A DNA stretch of 64,000 nt from Paramecium sonneborni (taxonomy: Eukaryota; Ciliophora; Oligohymenophorea; Peniculida; Parameciidae): the NCBI GenBank assembly GCA_905182985.1, contig CAJJDN010000066.1:17204-81203 (forward strand), given 5' to 3'. Position 1 is the stretch's first letter. Every line of letters starts with the position of its first letter. Made by a program: the position numbers and the translations under genes. The notes beneath the pieces were generated by a model. That model was not told where the DNA came from, did not search any database, and was given only the letters and a program-made list of their open reading frames with translations. Below, one piece after another: positions 12,905 to 24,638 of this stretch.

Positions 12905-13513
12905 AACAATAATATAAATTGCAGGAACCACACCCAAAAGGACATTTTAGAACATATTGTCTAAATTCAGAAATACCCCACCATCCACCATTTAAAGTTG
13001 TCATTAAAATTATTGATGAAGTACTAAAATGATCCACTATTAAATCAAATTAAATCACTGAATCATAATCATTAGATCCACAAATATTTGATGAACTATC
13101 TATGTCAGAGTATATATATTTATGAACTAGGGTATTATCAACATATATGGTAAATTGATCATTTAAATCCCATTAGTCAATCCTATATAGATAATATATT
13201 ACACAACCTCCAAAATTTAAATCTGATACCAATTTAATAATGTGGAGGCAGCAGCTCAAATGTTTTAAAAATCTATGTATGATAATCAAATCCATTATAA
13301 CCGCCAAAAATAGCTGATCCTCCACAATATGTCTTCTAACAACTATCAAGATTCCAACAATACCAACCTTACAATTATTATTTTTGATTTACCTTCATCA
13401 GAAACAATAGGACCTACAAAATCTTCATCAATAAGTTAGATTTCTGCAAAACACGCATTCAAGATCAAGTAGATTACAAAAATAGGTTAGAAACTGTTAG
13501 ATTTTACACACAT
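12905..13513 (-). pseudogene. duplicated 5' fragment of the cysteine-rich protein gene
   Basis: ATG at 13513 begins the same signal peptide and first two exons as the gene starting at 12413, and reading stops being gene-like at the N. If the repeat is a contig overlap, this is the same locus counted twice. Confidence 0.8.
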
Positions 13514-14003
13514 TATTTCTAATAAAAGTAAAATAATAAATATTAATTATTCAGATTAATTTAACTTTAGTATAAAAAAGCTGATAATTCATAATAGAAA
13601 ATAAATAAGAATAAGAATTAACATTTTAAGAGAAAGTAAGTGGTTATTTATGATTAGAAGAAATTAAAATATACATATTCAGCTAATAATTTAAAATTAT
13701 TGCTAAATTACAGGATTAAATTAAGTGATTATTAAATTTAATTATGAGCGATGATTTAATGGTGCAATACGATGTATTATAAATTTGTATTATATACAGA
13801 AAATTTTCTTTTTATATAAAATTACTATTTAATATTTCTTATAAATTATTCATTGCTATATTATTTAGCAATTTAAATCTTCAAGATGATATTCAATTAT
13901 GTAGAAGAGTTCTGAGCTAATTTGTTAGGAGGTCTTATATGTTAAGCTGATTTCATTATTTCAGGTCACAAATCTAATTATCTCTCTGCTTTCATTGTAA
14001 ATC
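12905..14003. repeat. 1099-bp direct repeat, copy 2
   Basis: It matches 11805-12903 at a constant offset of 1100. It carries the first exons of the cysteine-rich protein gene plus its upstream flank. Probably an assembly overlap rather than a biological duplication. Confidence 0.9.
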
Positions 14004-16303
14004 ATCTAAAAATATAGCAAAACAAATGGAATACCAAGAGAAAAATTAAACTCTTAACTTTAATTTATTAATGCAATTTTTATTATAGCGGTTTACAAAA
14101 ATAAATAGGCCATTTTAATAAATTAATTTATTATTATAATTAATGACATGATTTAAAAAAAAATTAATTTTTAGGATAGATTTTTAATAATAATATTAAA
14201 ATTTTATTAGAAAGAGACTTAAACTATAAAAATAAAGATGATGATTTTTTGTAAATAGAGTTTTATCATTTTACTTATTATTCTATTTTTAATTATTTCT
14301 AATTAAATTATATTAATATGGTTTTTTGCAAATAGCAATAATAAACTTATTAGAAGAGAATGCTGATAAAAATAATTTTCAAAAAAGTACTCAAAGTATT
14401 TTGTTTTTTCTAGTCTACATAATAGTAATAGGAAAGAAATCAATAATAAGATGGGAGCACTGCTATTGCAAAATTTGAATTAAATTTTGTTCTACCTTTA
14501 ATTTTCATTATTCTTTTATATTTTTTGTATGATTACAGTGTTAAATTAAGTCGTTTCTCCATTCTAGATTAGCTTGCAATAACTATAACCCATTGAAAAA
14601 TTGAGTAAATAAATAATTGTTTGAATAAATCAATATATAAATAATATAACTCCATCCGAATTCTATTGATAATTAAATTGTATTGATAGAGAGTATTATG
14701 TCAATATCAAAAAAAATTTATCTATTCTTTTCCTTTGGAATTTAAGATATTATTTTAAAGACTTTAATTATTTTAGTAATAAGGTTTCATTATAAAAGAA
14801 TAAAATATTTATTTATACAGCTATTTCTATTTGAAATTTATGTATGATTCACATTAAGAAGCAAATTTAAAATAATTATCATATAATAACATACAATTGT
14901 TAAATTAAAACTTAAAGAGGAGTATTAGAATTTAAATGATTTCAATTTTGGATTGCTTTCTTTAAAGTATATATTTCATAACTACTAAATGACTGAAGAT
15001 TTTTCTAAAATTTTGAATTCTGGAGAAGGCTCTACAAAATTTTTTTTCTTTCATCATATAATACTTTTAATTAAATTTAATGAATAGAAAGAATTATAAA
15101 TTGAATCACTATGTGTTATAAAATTTGCAGTCCCTTTCATTCTAAAACAATTTTATATATTAATTCTAAAAAAAATTAAAAAAAGAAAGCGAGAGGTTTT
15201 AATTAATCGTTTTGTATAATCTAAACATCAGTAAAATAGAAATCAACAGAAAATAATTTTTAAATCTATAGCAATTATTTAATAAGTTATTTTAGAAATT
15301 ACTGTGATAAATTGAAATATATAAAAGGATTACTTATTAAAATTGCTTCTAACTCCAAACTTATTTATTTCCCAATCATAAAACATATCTTCTTTGTAAA
15401 TTCTATTCTTGTTTTCAAATTTCTGAAGTCATTTAGCAGCATATGAAATCTACGAAAAAGTAAACATCCACTTCATTATTGCTTAATTATAGCTGATTAA
15501 AAATTGCTCTATATTTTCTGAGTTTCGGTATTCAATTTAATTGAAAATGTGGCAGCGAAAATAATTTTTCTACATTTCAATCATCTCTTTATTTTTTAAA
15601 ATACTTCTTACTCTAGCATGCCTTACATTAGTTCATATCTATTTCAAGAGTGATTAGCAAAATTCCCAAATTATAAAATTGGTGTTTCTCTAACTTTATT
15701 CTGCAAGAAAACCATATTCTTTGGCATTATTTTTCATCTTTAAATTTTAGAGCATTAAAGTGGCTTTATCAATAATAAACTCTTAATTAGCATTATATAA
15801 GAGTTTCATCCTTTGAAATAATAAATGGTTAAGTACTTTGGCAGGCAATTAATGAAAAGGAATTAGCATAACAAAAGGTGAGTTTACCATTAGTATTTCC
15901 ATCTTAAACCAGAGTAAGTTAAGAATGAAGAAAATTCATAAGCATTGTTTAGTTGTAAATGAATAAGAAAGGGCAAAAATAGATGAATTAGAGAAGCACC
16001 GAAGGATAAAAAACCAGACTAAAAATTTTAATTTAACAGATAGCCACCTTTGGTGAAATAAAAACATAAGAATAACCGACTCAAAAAAAATACCTACAGA
16101 TTCAATATATAGAAGTGAAAAAGAAACATAAAACTCAAATTACAAAGCCTTTACCATAATAATCAAGTATGAAACATTTTTTTTGTTCGCTGAAACTAGT
16201 ATATTTGATATAAAGTAATTTGAATGAAATTTGCATTTCCATTAGATTTTTTTTTTGCTAATTTAAAATTTGATTTTACCATTATACAATATAAAAATGA
16301 AGT
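14004..16303. other. gene-poor AT-rich region
   Basis: No intact gene on either strand. Scattered short openings are broken by TGA. The AT level and the many homopolymer runs resemble intergenic or formerly eliminated sequence. The segment ends where the 1.55-kb repeat begins. Confidence 0.45.
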
Positions 16304-17856
16304 ATTGTTTTTGAAATAAGATTAAACCGCAAACTATTTTTTTCAAGGAAAAAATTTGTGACCAAAACCAATTCAGCATCATCATGAGTTATTATGAATC
16401 AAAATATCTCTATGTAAAGTATTTAATATTTTCTAAAATAATCAAAACTGAATGATTGAACATTGATCTTTATTATTCTATTTTGATTTTATGGAGATTC
16501 ATATAGGTAATAAGATATAAATTATTTGGATTGATCTTTGTTCTACATTTTTATAATTTGAATAATATTTTTTTTTTCAATAGATTATAAACTTATAATT
16601 AATTAAAATTCTATTAAAATTACTTGTTGAGAAAAAGTAAATTAAAATAAATTTAATTAAATAAAATTTAGTTTTATTTATTTTTATAATAATTGATAAT
16701 GATAGGATTATAAAATAATAATTTAAATATTTACAAATCTCAATAACATTAATAATTAAAAAAAACTATAAATAATTTTATTAATCAAAAAAATTGTAAA
16801 AAGTAAATTGATTTTATGAATTATCAAAATAATAATTAATATTGATATGTTAATTAAAAGATTGATTTATAATATTGAGATTATCCACGCAACTAATAAT
16901 TGAATTATTCATGAATAATTATAAGGTTCATAAGACATTAATTGAACCAATTGATTGCAAATTACGAAGCATTGATGATAAATTAGTTGATACTATCTCC
17001 ATTATTATAAATATAATACATAGATATTTCCTTTTAAAGTAAAGGATTTTTTTAAGTTAGCCAGATATATAGATCAAAAGCAATCCTTAAGGATTGATTT
17101 GATCTTGATTATTTGTGTCCTTTTGCTAATGGTAATTTTCCTGTCTGTTTTAATTTGATTTTTCAAATAAAATACTTATTATTTGAATCAATGAATTTAA
17201 AATTTATTTCAAATATATATTAGATCCCAAAAAAATTAATTTTGATTAATTAATCCCTTAAAATATTTTTACACTCTTAAATTTAGGTAAATTTAAAATT
17301 ATCCTTAAGTTAAAAATAAAAAAAACTTTTGGAACTTTTTTTTTTCTCAAAAGAACCATATGTCTCAATCTGACAAAAACTAATTTAGTATCGAAAAGCT
17401 TTTGTAGAATATAGATTCAAAATATATAAAGAACTAATATAAAAAATAAAAAAATTCCACAACATTTCTATGAATCGGTTGTAAAATCCTCCAAACATCA
17501 AATTATTTCATTACTAATATAATGGTTAAAGGCAGTGATGATAATGGAAGGAAAAATATTAAGTCCTTTCTAAATAATAAAATGTTTAAATGTATTAAGA
17601 AATTTACTATTTATTTTCCATTCTGATATTTATGATTATTATTATTTAGCAAACTTTATTTTGAAAATAGCAGTAATTTTGCTGATAATAAATCAGCAAA
17701 CCTACTTTTTTTATCCATTGATAAATTTCTTTAGCTAATCTATAGCAGAGAATTATGCATTGGAAATTAAAAACATTTCAAATAACATAAAATTAATCAA
17801 GGCTAATAACAATTTTAATTTTTGAAAAGAATAGGCTAAAAAATAAGTTTTTTTGG
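16304..17856. repeat. 1553-bp exact direct repeat, copy 1 (runs into gap)
   Basis: Matches 20945-22497 at a constant offset of 4641 with no difference noticed. The left border lies between ...atgaagt and attgttttt. The right end is the last base before the N gap, so the contig stops inside the repeat. No coding capacity was recognised. It contains a palindrome at 17072-17104. Confidence 0.9.
17072..17104. repeat. palindrome inside the repeat
   Basis: A perfect 14-base core (aatccttaaggatt) is flanked by gatcaaa on the left and tttgatc on the right, with small unpaired bases between. The second copy of the repeat has it at 21713-21745. It could form a cruciform or a hairpin in RNA. Confidence 0.6.
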
Positions 17857-18027
17857 NNNNNNNNNNNNNNNNNNNNNNNNNNNNNNNNNNNNNNNNNNNN
17901 NNNNNNNNNNNNNNNNNNNNNNNNNNNNNNNNNNNNNNNNNNNNNNNNNNNNNNNNNNNNNNNNNNNNNNNNNNNNNNNNNNNNNNNNNNNNNNNNNNNN
18001 NNNNNNNNNNNNNNNNNNNNNNNNNNN
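17857..18027. other. assembly gap (171 N)
   Basis: A run of N between two contigs. The apparent reading frames across it are meaningless. Confidence 0.99.
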
Positions 18028-18890
18028 CTGTTTTTGATTAAATTTTTGATTTTCCTAATTAAATAAAAATCAATTTCCTCTCTCATAACTTCTATTTTTT
18101 TACTATTTCTTTGCATTTTTATTTAATTAAGAAAAATAAGTTTAAAGACAATTATTAGTAATCTTGATTTAGCAAAAATAGCATTCAATTAAAATAAGCA
18201 GAATAAATTTACAGGATCAAGTTTTGTTGTACTTAAGGAACTATTTATAATCATTATATAACATAATTTAATAATAATTATTATTTTATTTGTATTTTTT
18301 TTTCGTTTATTAATTAATTAAGTTGTTAACCTTAGAACTTAACTTATAATTCGAATAATATTTATAAATAGTCTAATATTTTACTGTTAGTTCTGACAAT
18401 AAGGAAGGTATATTCAAAAAACAGATGCTGCAAATTTCGTGAATGTACAATAACAATATATAATAATGGAAAATTATAAGACTTGTAGCATCTGATATGA
18501 ATATTCATTCTTAAATATGAGTAAAATTTGCATTAAATAAAATCATACAAGTAATTTATCCAATCAATCAAAATATTAATAAAAAACATTAAATTCTATG
18601 TAATTTGATTTTAAATTTAATCAAGAATTCTTATTTTATACATAATAATGTCTATTTTAATTTCATATTCAATTTCCTCTATTTTTACTTATCAATTTAA
18701 ACGTAAGGAAAAGAATTTCTATACCTTTTGAAAGAATGAAATATAAATATTTACTCAGTAAACTATTCTAATGAAACAGAACAATTGTTGATAGAATTCT
18801 CAATTGGTATTTTATCTTGTAATTACAAAAAACAACTATAAATCATTATATTGTGCTGAATTAAGTTCAATTAACATCTCTGTTAATGTA
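18028..18890. other. no gene seen
   Basis: AT-rich sequence after the gap without supported coding on either strand. Confidence 0.5.
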
Positions 18891-19240
18891 AGATCCTTAT
18901 AAGTTGCCTATAGCATTTATCCTTAAATTGGCTTAATTGGACTTAGTGCTTATGATAAAATCTGACCCTAATTGCATTTTCAGAGATTTTTATTGGCAAT
19001 CAATGCAATATTAATCACATTTGAATTTACATAAATGGCTAACATCATTTTCGTTATTATTCAGATCATCACATTGCTTGAAAGCTGCAATAATAACAAC
19101 TTTGCAAAATAGTGGGAATTAATTATTTTTAATAGTCTAACTTAAATTATCACATTCAAAACAAACTCCTTTTCTACATGATGTACACATTTATTTTTGC
19201 TAAAATGAATCAAATCAATGAAACAAAACCTTAATTGTAA
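18890..19240 (-). pseudogene. decayed cysteine-rich (DUF4215-like) fragment
   Basis: Minus-strand pieces in different frames read CTSCRKGVCFECDN and CDDLNNNENDV followed by CKFKCDQYCIDC. The Cys spacing is that of the large cysteine-rich gene at 8.4-12.4 kb, but the glycine and cysteine of the DGC motif are lost, frames are broken, and no start or membrane part is present. I infer a remnant of a paralogue. Confidence 0.6.
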
Positions 19241-19958
19241 AACTTTATTTTTATTCCCATTATAATTATTTATCCTAATTTACCCTAATCAATAATATAA
19301 CTATATTATAAGTTTAAAAAAAATTGAAAACTTATTTAACTTTTTTTTAAAATAGAATGATTACAATAATTTAAGTTTATCTATTATATTCAATACTAAT
19401 TATTCTAAAAACATTTCGTTTTCAAAATTGAATTTGAATTCTATAAATGAATTTTTACAGTTATTTAAGGGTTAAAAAAATAATCAAATTCTCATAGATC
19501 TACTAGAATCTTAAATTTGTAACAATAATTCATTTTCATTGGTTAATTAAACAAATTATAATTTAAATCGACATTTTTGATTTAATAAAAAGCCTTGTCT
19601 TTAAGGCTTTCAATTTCACATTATAAGAAAAGTCTACCTGTTCATATTTTTGAATCTATGGCTTGACTTTTTTTTGTTCATATTTAAAATTAACTTTTCT
19701 TATTTTTAAATGTTATTACAAAAAATATTATCTATTTTATCTCATAATAAAACATATATAATTAAAAAAAAAAGAATTTTCTAATGGAGAATTAACGTCT
19801 GTTGAAATAAACTTCTAATTAGCAAACCCAGTCTAACAGATTCGACATCATATGTAGCTGCTTAGAAAAACACTGAGAGTAGATGGTTGAAATTGGGTTT
19901 TTAGATTAAAATTATTGTAAAAAAACACAATAATAAATGTAAAAATAAATACATTCTT
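19241..19958. other. no gene seen
   Basis: AT-rich spacer between the cysteine-rich remnant and the 3' end of the truncated MORN-like gene. Confidence 0.5.
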
Positions 19959-20943
19959 TCAATTATGATATCTCCTTTCTTTCATCTTCCTATCGCCAAT
20001 CATTTCTATCCAAATACCTACCTTTTAACCTTTCAAATTATATTCACCATTATGAGTGGCTTAATGATTATTATTAAAATGTTTATCCAATTCTATCCAC
20101 TTTCCAATCTTTTTCTAATTTCCATTTGAATCATATTATCCACCGCCACTAATTAGTTCTAATAAAATCTAATTTCTACATTTTTTAAAAATTCTTAAAG
20201 CGATCACAAAACATAATATCCCATCGACCTATCTTCATCCCATTCATATTATATTCTCCAAGATAAAAGGCTTTAGAATAACTATGAAACCCTTCAAACA
20301 ATTCTACCCACTTTCCAAACTTTTTCTAATTTCCATCTTAATCATATGATCCACCGCCACTAAATAGATTTAATAATTATATAATTTCTACATTTTTTAA
20401 AATATCTTCTCATAATCATCCATAAACATAATGTCCCATCGACCTACCTTCATCCCATTCATATTATATTCTCCTTTATAAGTGATTTATTTAAGGCTCC
20501 TAAACTCCTCATCCAATTCTGTCCAGTTTCTAATTTTTTTCTAATTTCCTTCTTAATCATATGATCCCCCACCACTATGTATTTTGAATATTATTATTAA
20601 TATTTACATTTATTGATATTCCTATTCTCTACTATTACAATACAAAATATCCCATCGGCCTACCTTCATCTCATTCATATTATATTCACCTTTTTAAGTG
20701 ACTTATTTTAAATAATCAAATTCTTCATCCAATTCAATCCACATTCCAATCTTTTTTTAATTGCCTTCCTAATCGTATGATCCACCTGCACTATATATTT
20801 AAATATTATTATTAATGATTAATATTTACATTTATTTATATTCTCCAGTTGTATTAGATTTAATATCCCATCTACCGACCTTCATACCATTCACATTGTA
20901 TTCACCATTATAAATGAATTATTTGTTATCCAATTCTGCCCAA
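19959..20943 (-). pseudogene. MORN-like repeat protein, 5'-truncated
   Basis: Ends at TGA 19959-19961. About five repeats are visible, each reading SGGGSYDQEGNQKK, then IGKWIELDE, then a variable piece, then GEYNMNGMKVGRWD. Every repeat boundary carries an intron of 30-39 nt, always splitting an ATG/ATT codon after its second base. The family resembles MORN repeats, which bind phospholipid membranes or serve as scaffolds, with YxGxxxxGxKxGxW spacing. Upstream, the gene breaks at 20944, exactly where the 1.55-kb repeat starts; no start codon or earlier repeat is found beyond. It is therefore cut by an insertion, a rearrangement or a mis-join. Confidence 0.8.
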
Positions 20944-20944
20944 A

Positions 20945-22497
20945 ATTGTTTTTGAAATAAGATTAAACCGCAAACTATTTTTTTCAAGGAAAAAATTTGT
21001 GACCAAAACCAATTCAGCATCATCATGAGTTATTATGAATCAAAATATCTCTATGTAAAGTATTTAATATTTTCTAAAATAATCAAAACTGAATGATTGA
21101 ACATTGATCTTTATTATTCTATTTTGATTTTATGGAGATTCATATAGGTAATAAGATATAAATTATTTGGATTGATCTTTGTTCTACATTTTTATAATTT
21201 GAATAATATTTTTTTTTTCAATAGATTATAAACTTATAATTAATTAAAATTCTATTAAAATTACTTGTTGAGAAAAAGTAAATTAAAATAAATTTAATTA
21301 AATAAAATTTAGTTTTATTTATTTTTATAATAATTGATAATGATAGGATTATAAAATAATAATTTAAATATTTACAAATCTCAATAACATTAATAATTAA
21401 AAAAAACTATAAATAATTTTATTAATCAAAAAAATTGTAAAAAGTAAATTGATTTTATGAATTATCAAAATAATAATTAATATTGATATGTTAATTAAAA
21501 GATTGATTTATAATATTGAGATTATCCACGCAACTAATAATTGAATTATTCATGAATAATTATAAGGTTCATAAGACATTAATTGAACCAATTGATTGCA
21601 AATTACGAAGCATTGATGATAAATTAGTTGATACTATCTCCATTATTATAAATATAATACATAGATATTTCCTTTTAAAGTAAAGGATTTTTTTAAGTTA
21701 GCCAGATATATAGATCAAAAGCAATCCTTAAGGATTGATTTGATCTTGATTATTTGTGTCCTTTTGCTAATGGTAATTTTCCTGTCTGTTTTAATTTGAT
21801 TTTTCAAATAAAATACTTATTATTTGAATCAATGAATTTAAAATTTATTTCAAATATATATTAGATCCCAAAAAAATTAATTTTGATTAATTAATCCCTT
21901 AAAATATTTTTACACTCTTAAATTTAGGTAAATTTAAAATTATCCTTAAGTTAAAAATAAAAAAAACTTTTGGAACTTTTTTTTTTCTCAAAAGAACCAT
22001 ATGTCTCAATCTGACAAAAACTAATTTAGTATCGAAAAGCTTTTGTAGAATATAGATTCAAAATATATAAAGAACTAATATAAAAAATAAAAAAATTCCA
22101 CAACATTTCTATGAATCGGTTGTAAAATCCTCCAAACATCAAATTATTTCATTACTAATATAATGGTTAAAGGCAGTGATGATAATGGAAGGAAAAATAT
22201 TAAGTCCTTTCTAAATAATAAAATGTTTAAATGTATTAAGAAATTTACTATTTATTTTCCATTCTGATATTTATGATTATTATTATTTAGCAAACTTTAT
22301 TTTGAAAATAGCAGTAATTTTGCTGATAATAAATCAGCAAACCTACTTTTTTTATCCATTGATAAATTTCTTTAGCTAATCTATAGCAGAGAATTATGCA
22401 TTGGAAATTAAAAACATTTCAAATAACATAAAATTAATCAAGGCTAATAACAATTTTAATTTTTGAAAAGAATAGGCTAAAAAATAAGTTTTTTTGG
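20945..22497. repeat. 1553-bp exact direct repeat, copy 2
   Basis: Same sequence as 16304-17856, here with unique sequence on both sides. It begins at the break in the MORN-like gene and continues into unique AT-rich DNA after 22497. Confidence 0.9.
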
Positions 22498-22984
22498 AAT
22501 TTTGGTTAGTAAAATTAATAATATTGTTTAATTGTGTTATCATGATAAAAAAAAGATTAATAGGACTTGGAATAAATTTAAAGAACAGAAAAAGTAAGTT
22601 CAGTAAATGGCAATTATTTATCAAAATATGCATTGGATCTTGAATAGTAATTTTAGATAAAACATTAAAAATTTATTTTGATAAGAACCTTTAAAATATT
22701 AAAAAAATTTTTTCACAGTATTTAAATTGATAACAAAAATTAAAAATTTGTTCATCAAGAGCAATTAGAGAATGATTAATTTTATCTATTATTAAGATGA
22801 AGTGCTATAAATGTATCATAACAATAGCAATAAAATTTATTTTAGCCAATTAATTTCTACTATTTAGGTATCAAAAAAGGGTCAAATGAATTTGAAAACT
22901 ATTTAAATTACTACTACTACTAATTCAATAGAGAAATTTAGAAAAAAACGAATATTTCTTATTCTTTTGGATGCAATAGTGGAT
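22498..22984. other. no gene seen
   Basis: AT-rich DNA following the repeat. A short standard-code opening on the minus strand has no family support. Confidence 0.5.
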
Positions 22985-23697
22985 TCAAATTTTGATTTCC
23001 TTTTACATAAAATTTTTTATCAAAATATATGGAATAAAGTGAACTTTCTTCTTACTATAAAATCCTTTATCAAGCTCGATCCATTTGCCTTACTTTCCAC
23101 CATTATTGTTATAATTCCCACCACCACTAAACAATTTTAAATATAAAATAAATACATTGTTTTATCTTTTTTAATATAATTCCATTTTCCAATCCTATAG
23201 CCAAGAGAATATTCTCCAAACTCAAAAATTTATGCCCAACTATTCAAGTAAAAATCAATAGCTTACCCTTAGTAGTTTAGGAATAGATCTTTCCATAATC
23301 CAACCTTTAACCCTGCTTTATAGTATCCACCAACATTCTGTAGAAGTTTTTTCTTCCAAAACGCTATCCATTTGCCTTCTTTCTTTTTGTTTTAACTATT
23401 CTAACCTTTCCAGAAAAGATTGCGGATTTGATCCATATTATTAAATAATTCCTGTTTCCCTTCGACATCATGGTATTCAATTCTATTTTATAAAGTTATA
23501 AATAAATTGTACACTCTCAAGATTGCCCCATTTTATGAATATACGATTTTTTAATCTGAGGTGAACTTGATTTGAATTTTTATTTTCTCCATCATGCATG
23601 TCTATTTGTTTTTACTGGCAACTTCTTTTTCTATAGTATGGTCCTCTTGATACACTGATTATCGGCAGCTCAAATGGTTCTCATTAGAAGAATTCAT
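22985..23697 (-). CDS. short MORN-like repeat protein
   Basis: Three exons; ATG 23697, TGA 22985-22987. Introns of 27 nt (GTAAGC...AATAG) and 29 nt (GTATTT...TTTAG) leave 219 codons in frame. The first 100 residues are a family N-terminus (MNSSNENHL..., with a FWKGQ motif). Then follow three MORN-like units: KKEGKWIAFW..NVGGYYK.GLKVGLW, FGEYSLGYRIGKW and SGGGNYNNNGGKQGKW. It has fewer repeats than its neighbour at 24.6-26.8 kb, with which it shares the FWKG...NVGG start of the repeat array, so the two are likely tandem paralogues. It may be a shortened copy, but no internal stop is seen. Molecular role unknown. Confidence 0.8.
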
Positions 23698-24638
23698 TTT
23701 ATTAATTTAAATTTATTTCTATTATTTTACAAATGTGTGAACTTCAATATTGAAAATAATATTCACCATAATTATAATTAAAATGATAATTTAAACCTAT
23801 TTGTAAGTTGCATTAAACAAAAGTGGACTAAGAAATCACAAACAATGTACCAAAAACAGAATTCTATATAGTTTTTTATATGAGTCAAAAATAAAATAAA
23901 TAAGCAAGAGTAATAAGTATTTTTTAATTCACAGTATCATAGTATTAGACAATTTTAGATTAAGTACCTTATGTTTGAAAGATATATTTAAAAAATTTTT
24001 TGATTATTAAAATTAGTAAGTTATCTTATTTAATTCAATCTATTGATATTGAGGTTAGGTGAATGCATAACAAATGGATTGAAATGATTTATTCAAAAAA
24101 ATACGCCTATGTCCTAATTTTAAATTTGATTTTAAGTGTTTGATAATTACGTGTTAATTTTTGATTAACTCAGATTTAAGGGTTTGTTATGAAGTTAATT
24201 TTAACTTTTGAAAAACTTAGCTCATATTTAAATTAAAACATTTTAATATGATTGAATAAAATAATTCAATATTTGTGATTAAGTTACATATCAATTAATA
24301 AATTTCTATACAATCAATTATTATTCTTAATTCAAATTAAATGTTCAATTTTAGTTCCTTATATTTTGAATCTTTTTTTCTCTCTTAATTTACTTAAATT
24401 GTGATAAATATTAAAAAATTAAAGATCGAAAAAAACATCAAAATTATGAAAAAATATTGCGTTAATTAATTTCATAAAAATTTATAAAATTAATATTAAT
24501 TTCAAATAAATTCAGAATTTAAATAATATGAAAATTTTGATAAGAATGAGAATTAGAAATGCATATGATGATAATTTGAAATTTAAAACCTTGTAAAATT
24601 GTTTTATCATTTTATTTTTAATATATGTTTTATGATAA
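23698..24638. other. no gene seen
   Basis: 940 bp of AT-rich spacer between two minus-strand MORN-like genes. It must hold the promoter of the short one. Confidence 0.5.

Noticed and set aside
17793..18116. Open frames spanning the N run
   Set aside because: Unknown bases were read as codons; there is no evidence.
22394..22633. 79-residue minus-strand frame
   Set aside because: It crosses the end of the dispersed repeat, its first part also lies in copy 1, and it has no family features.
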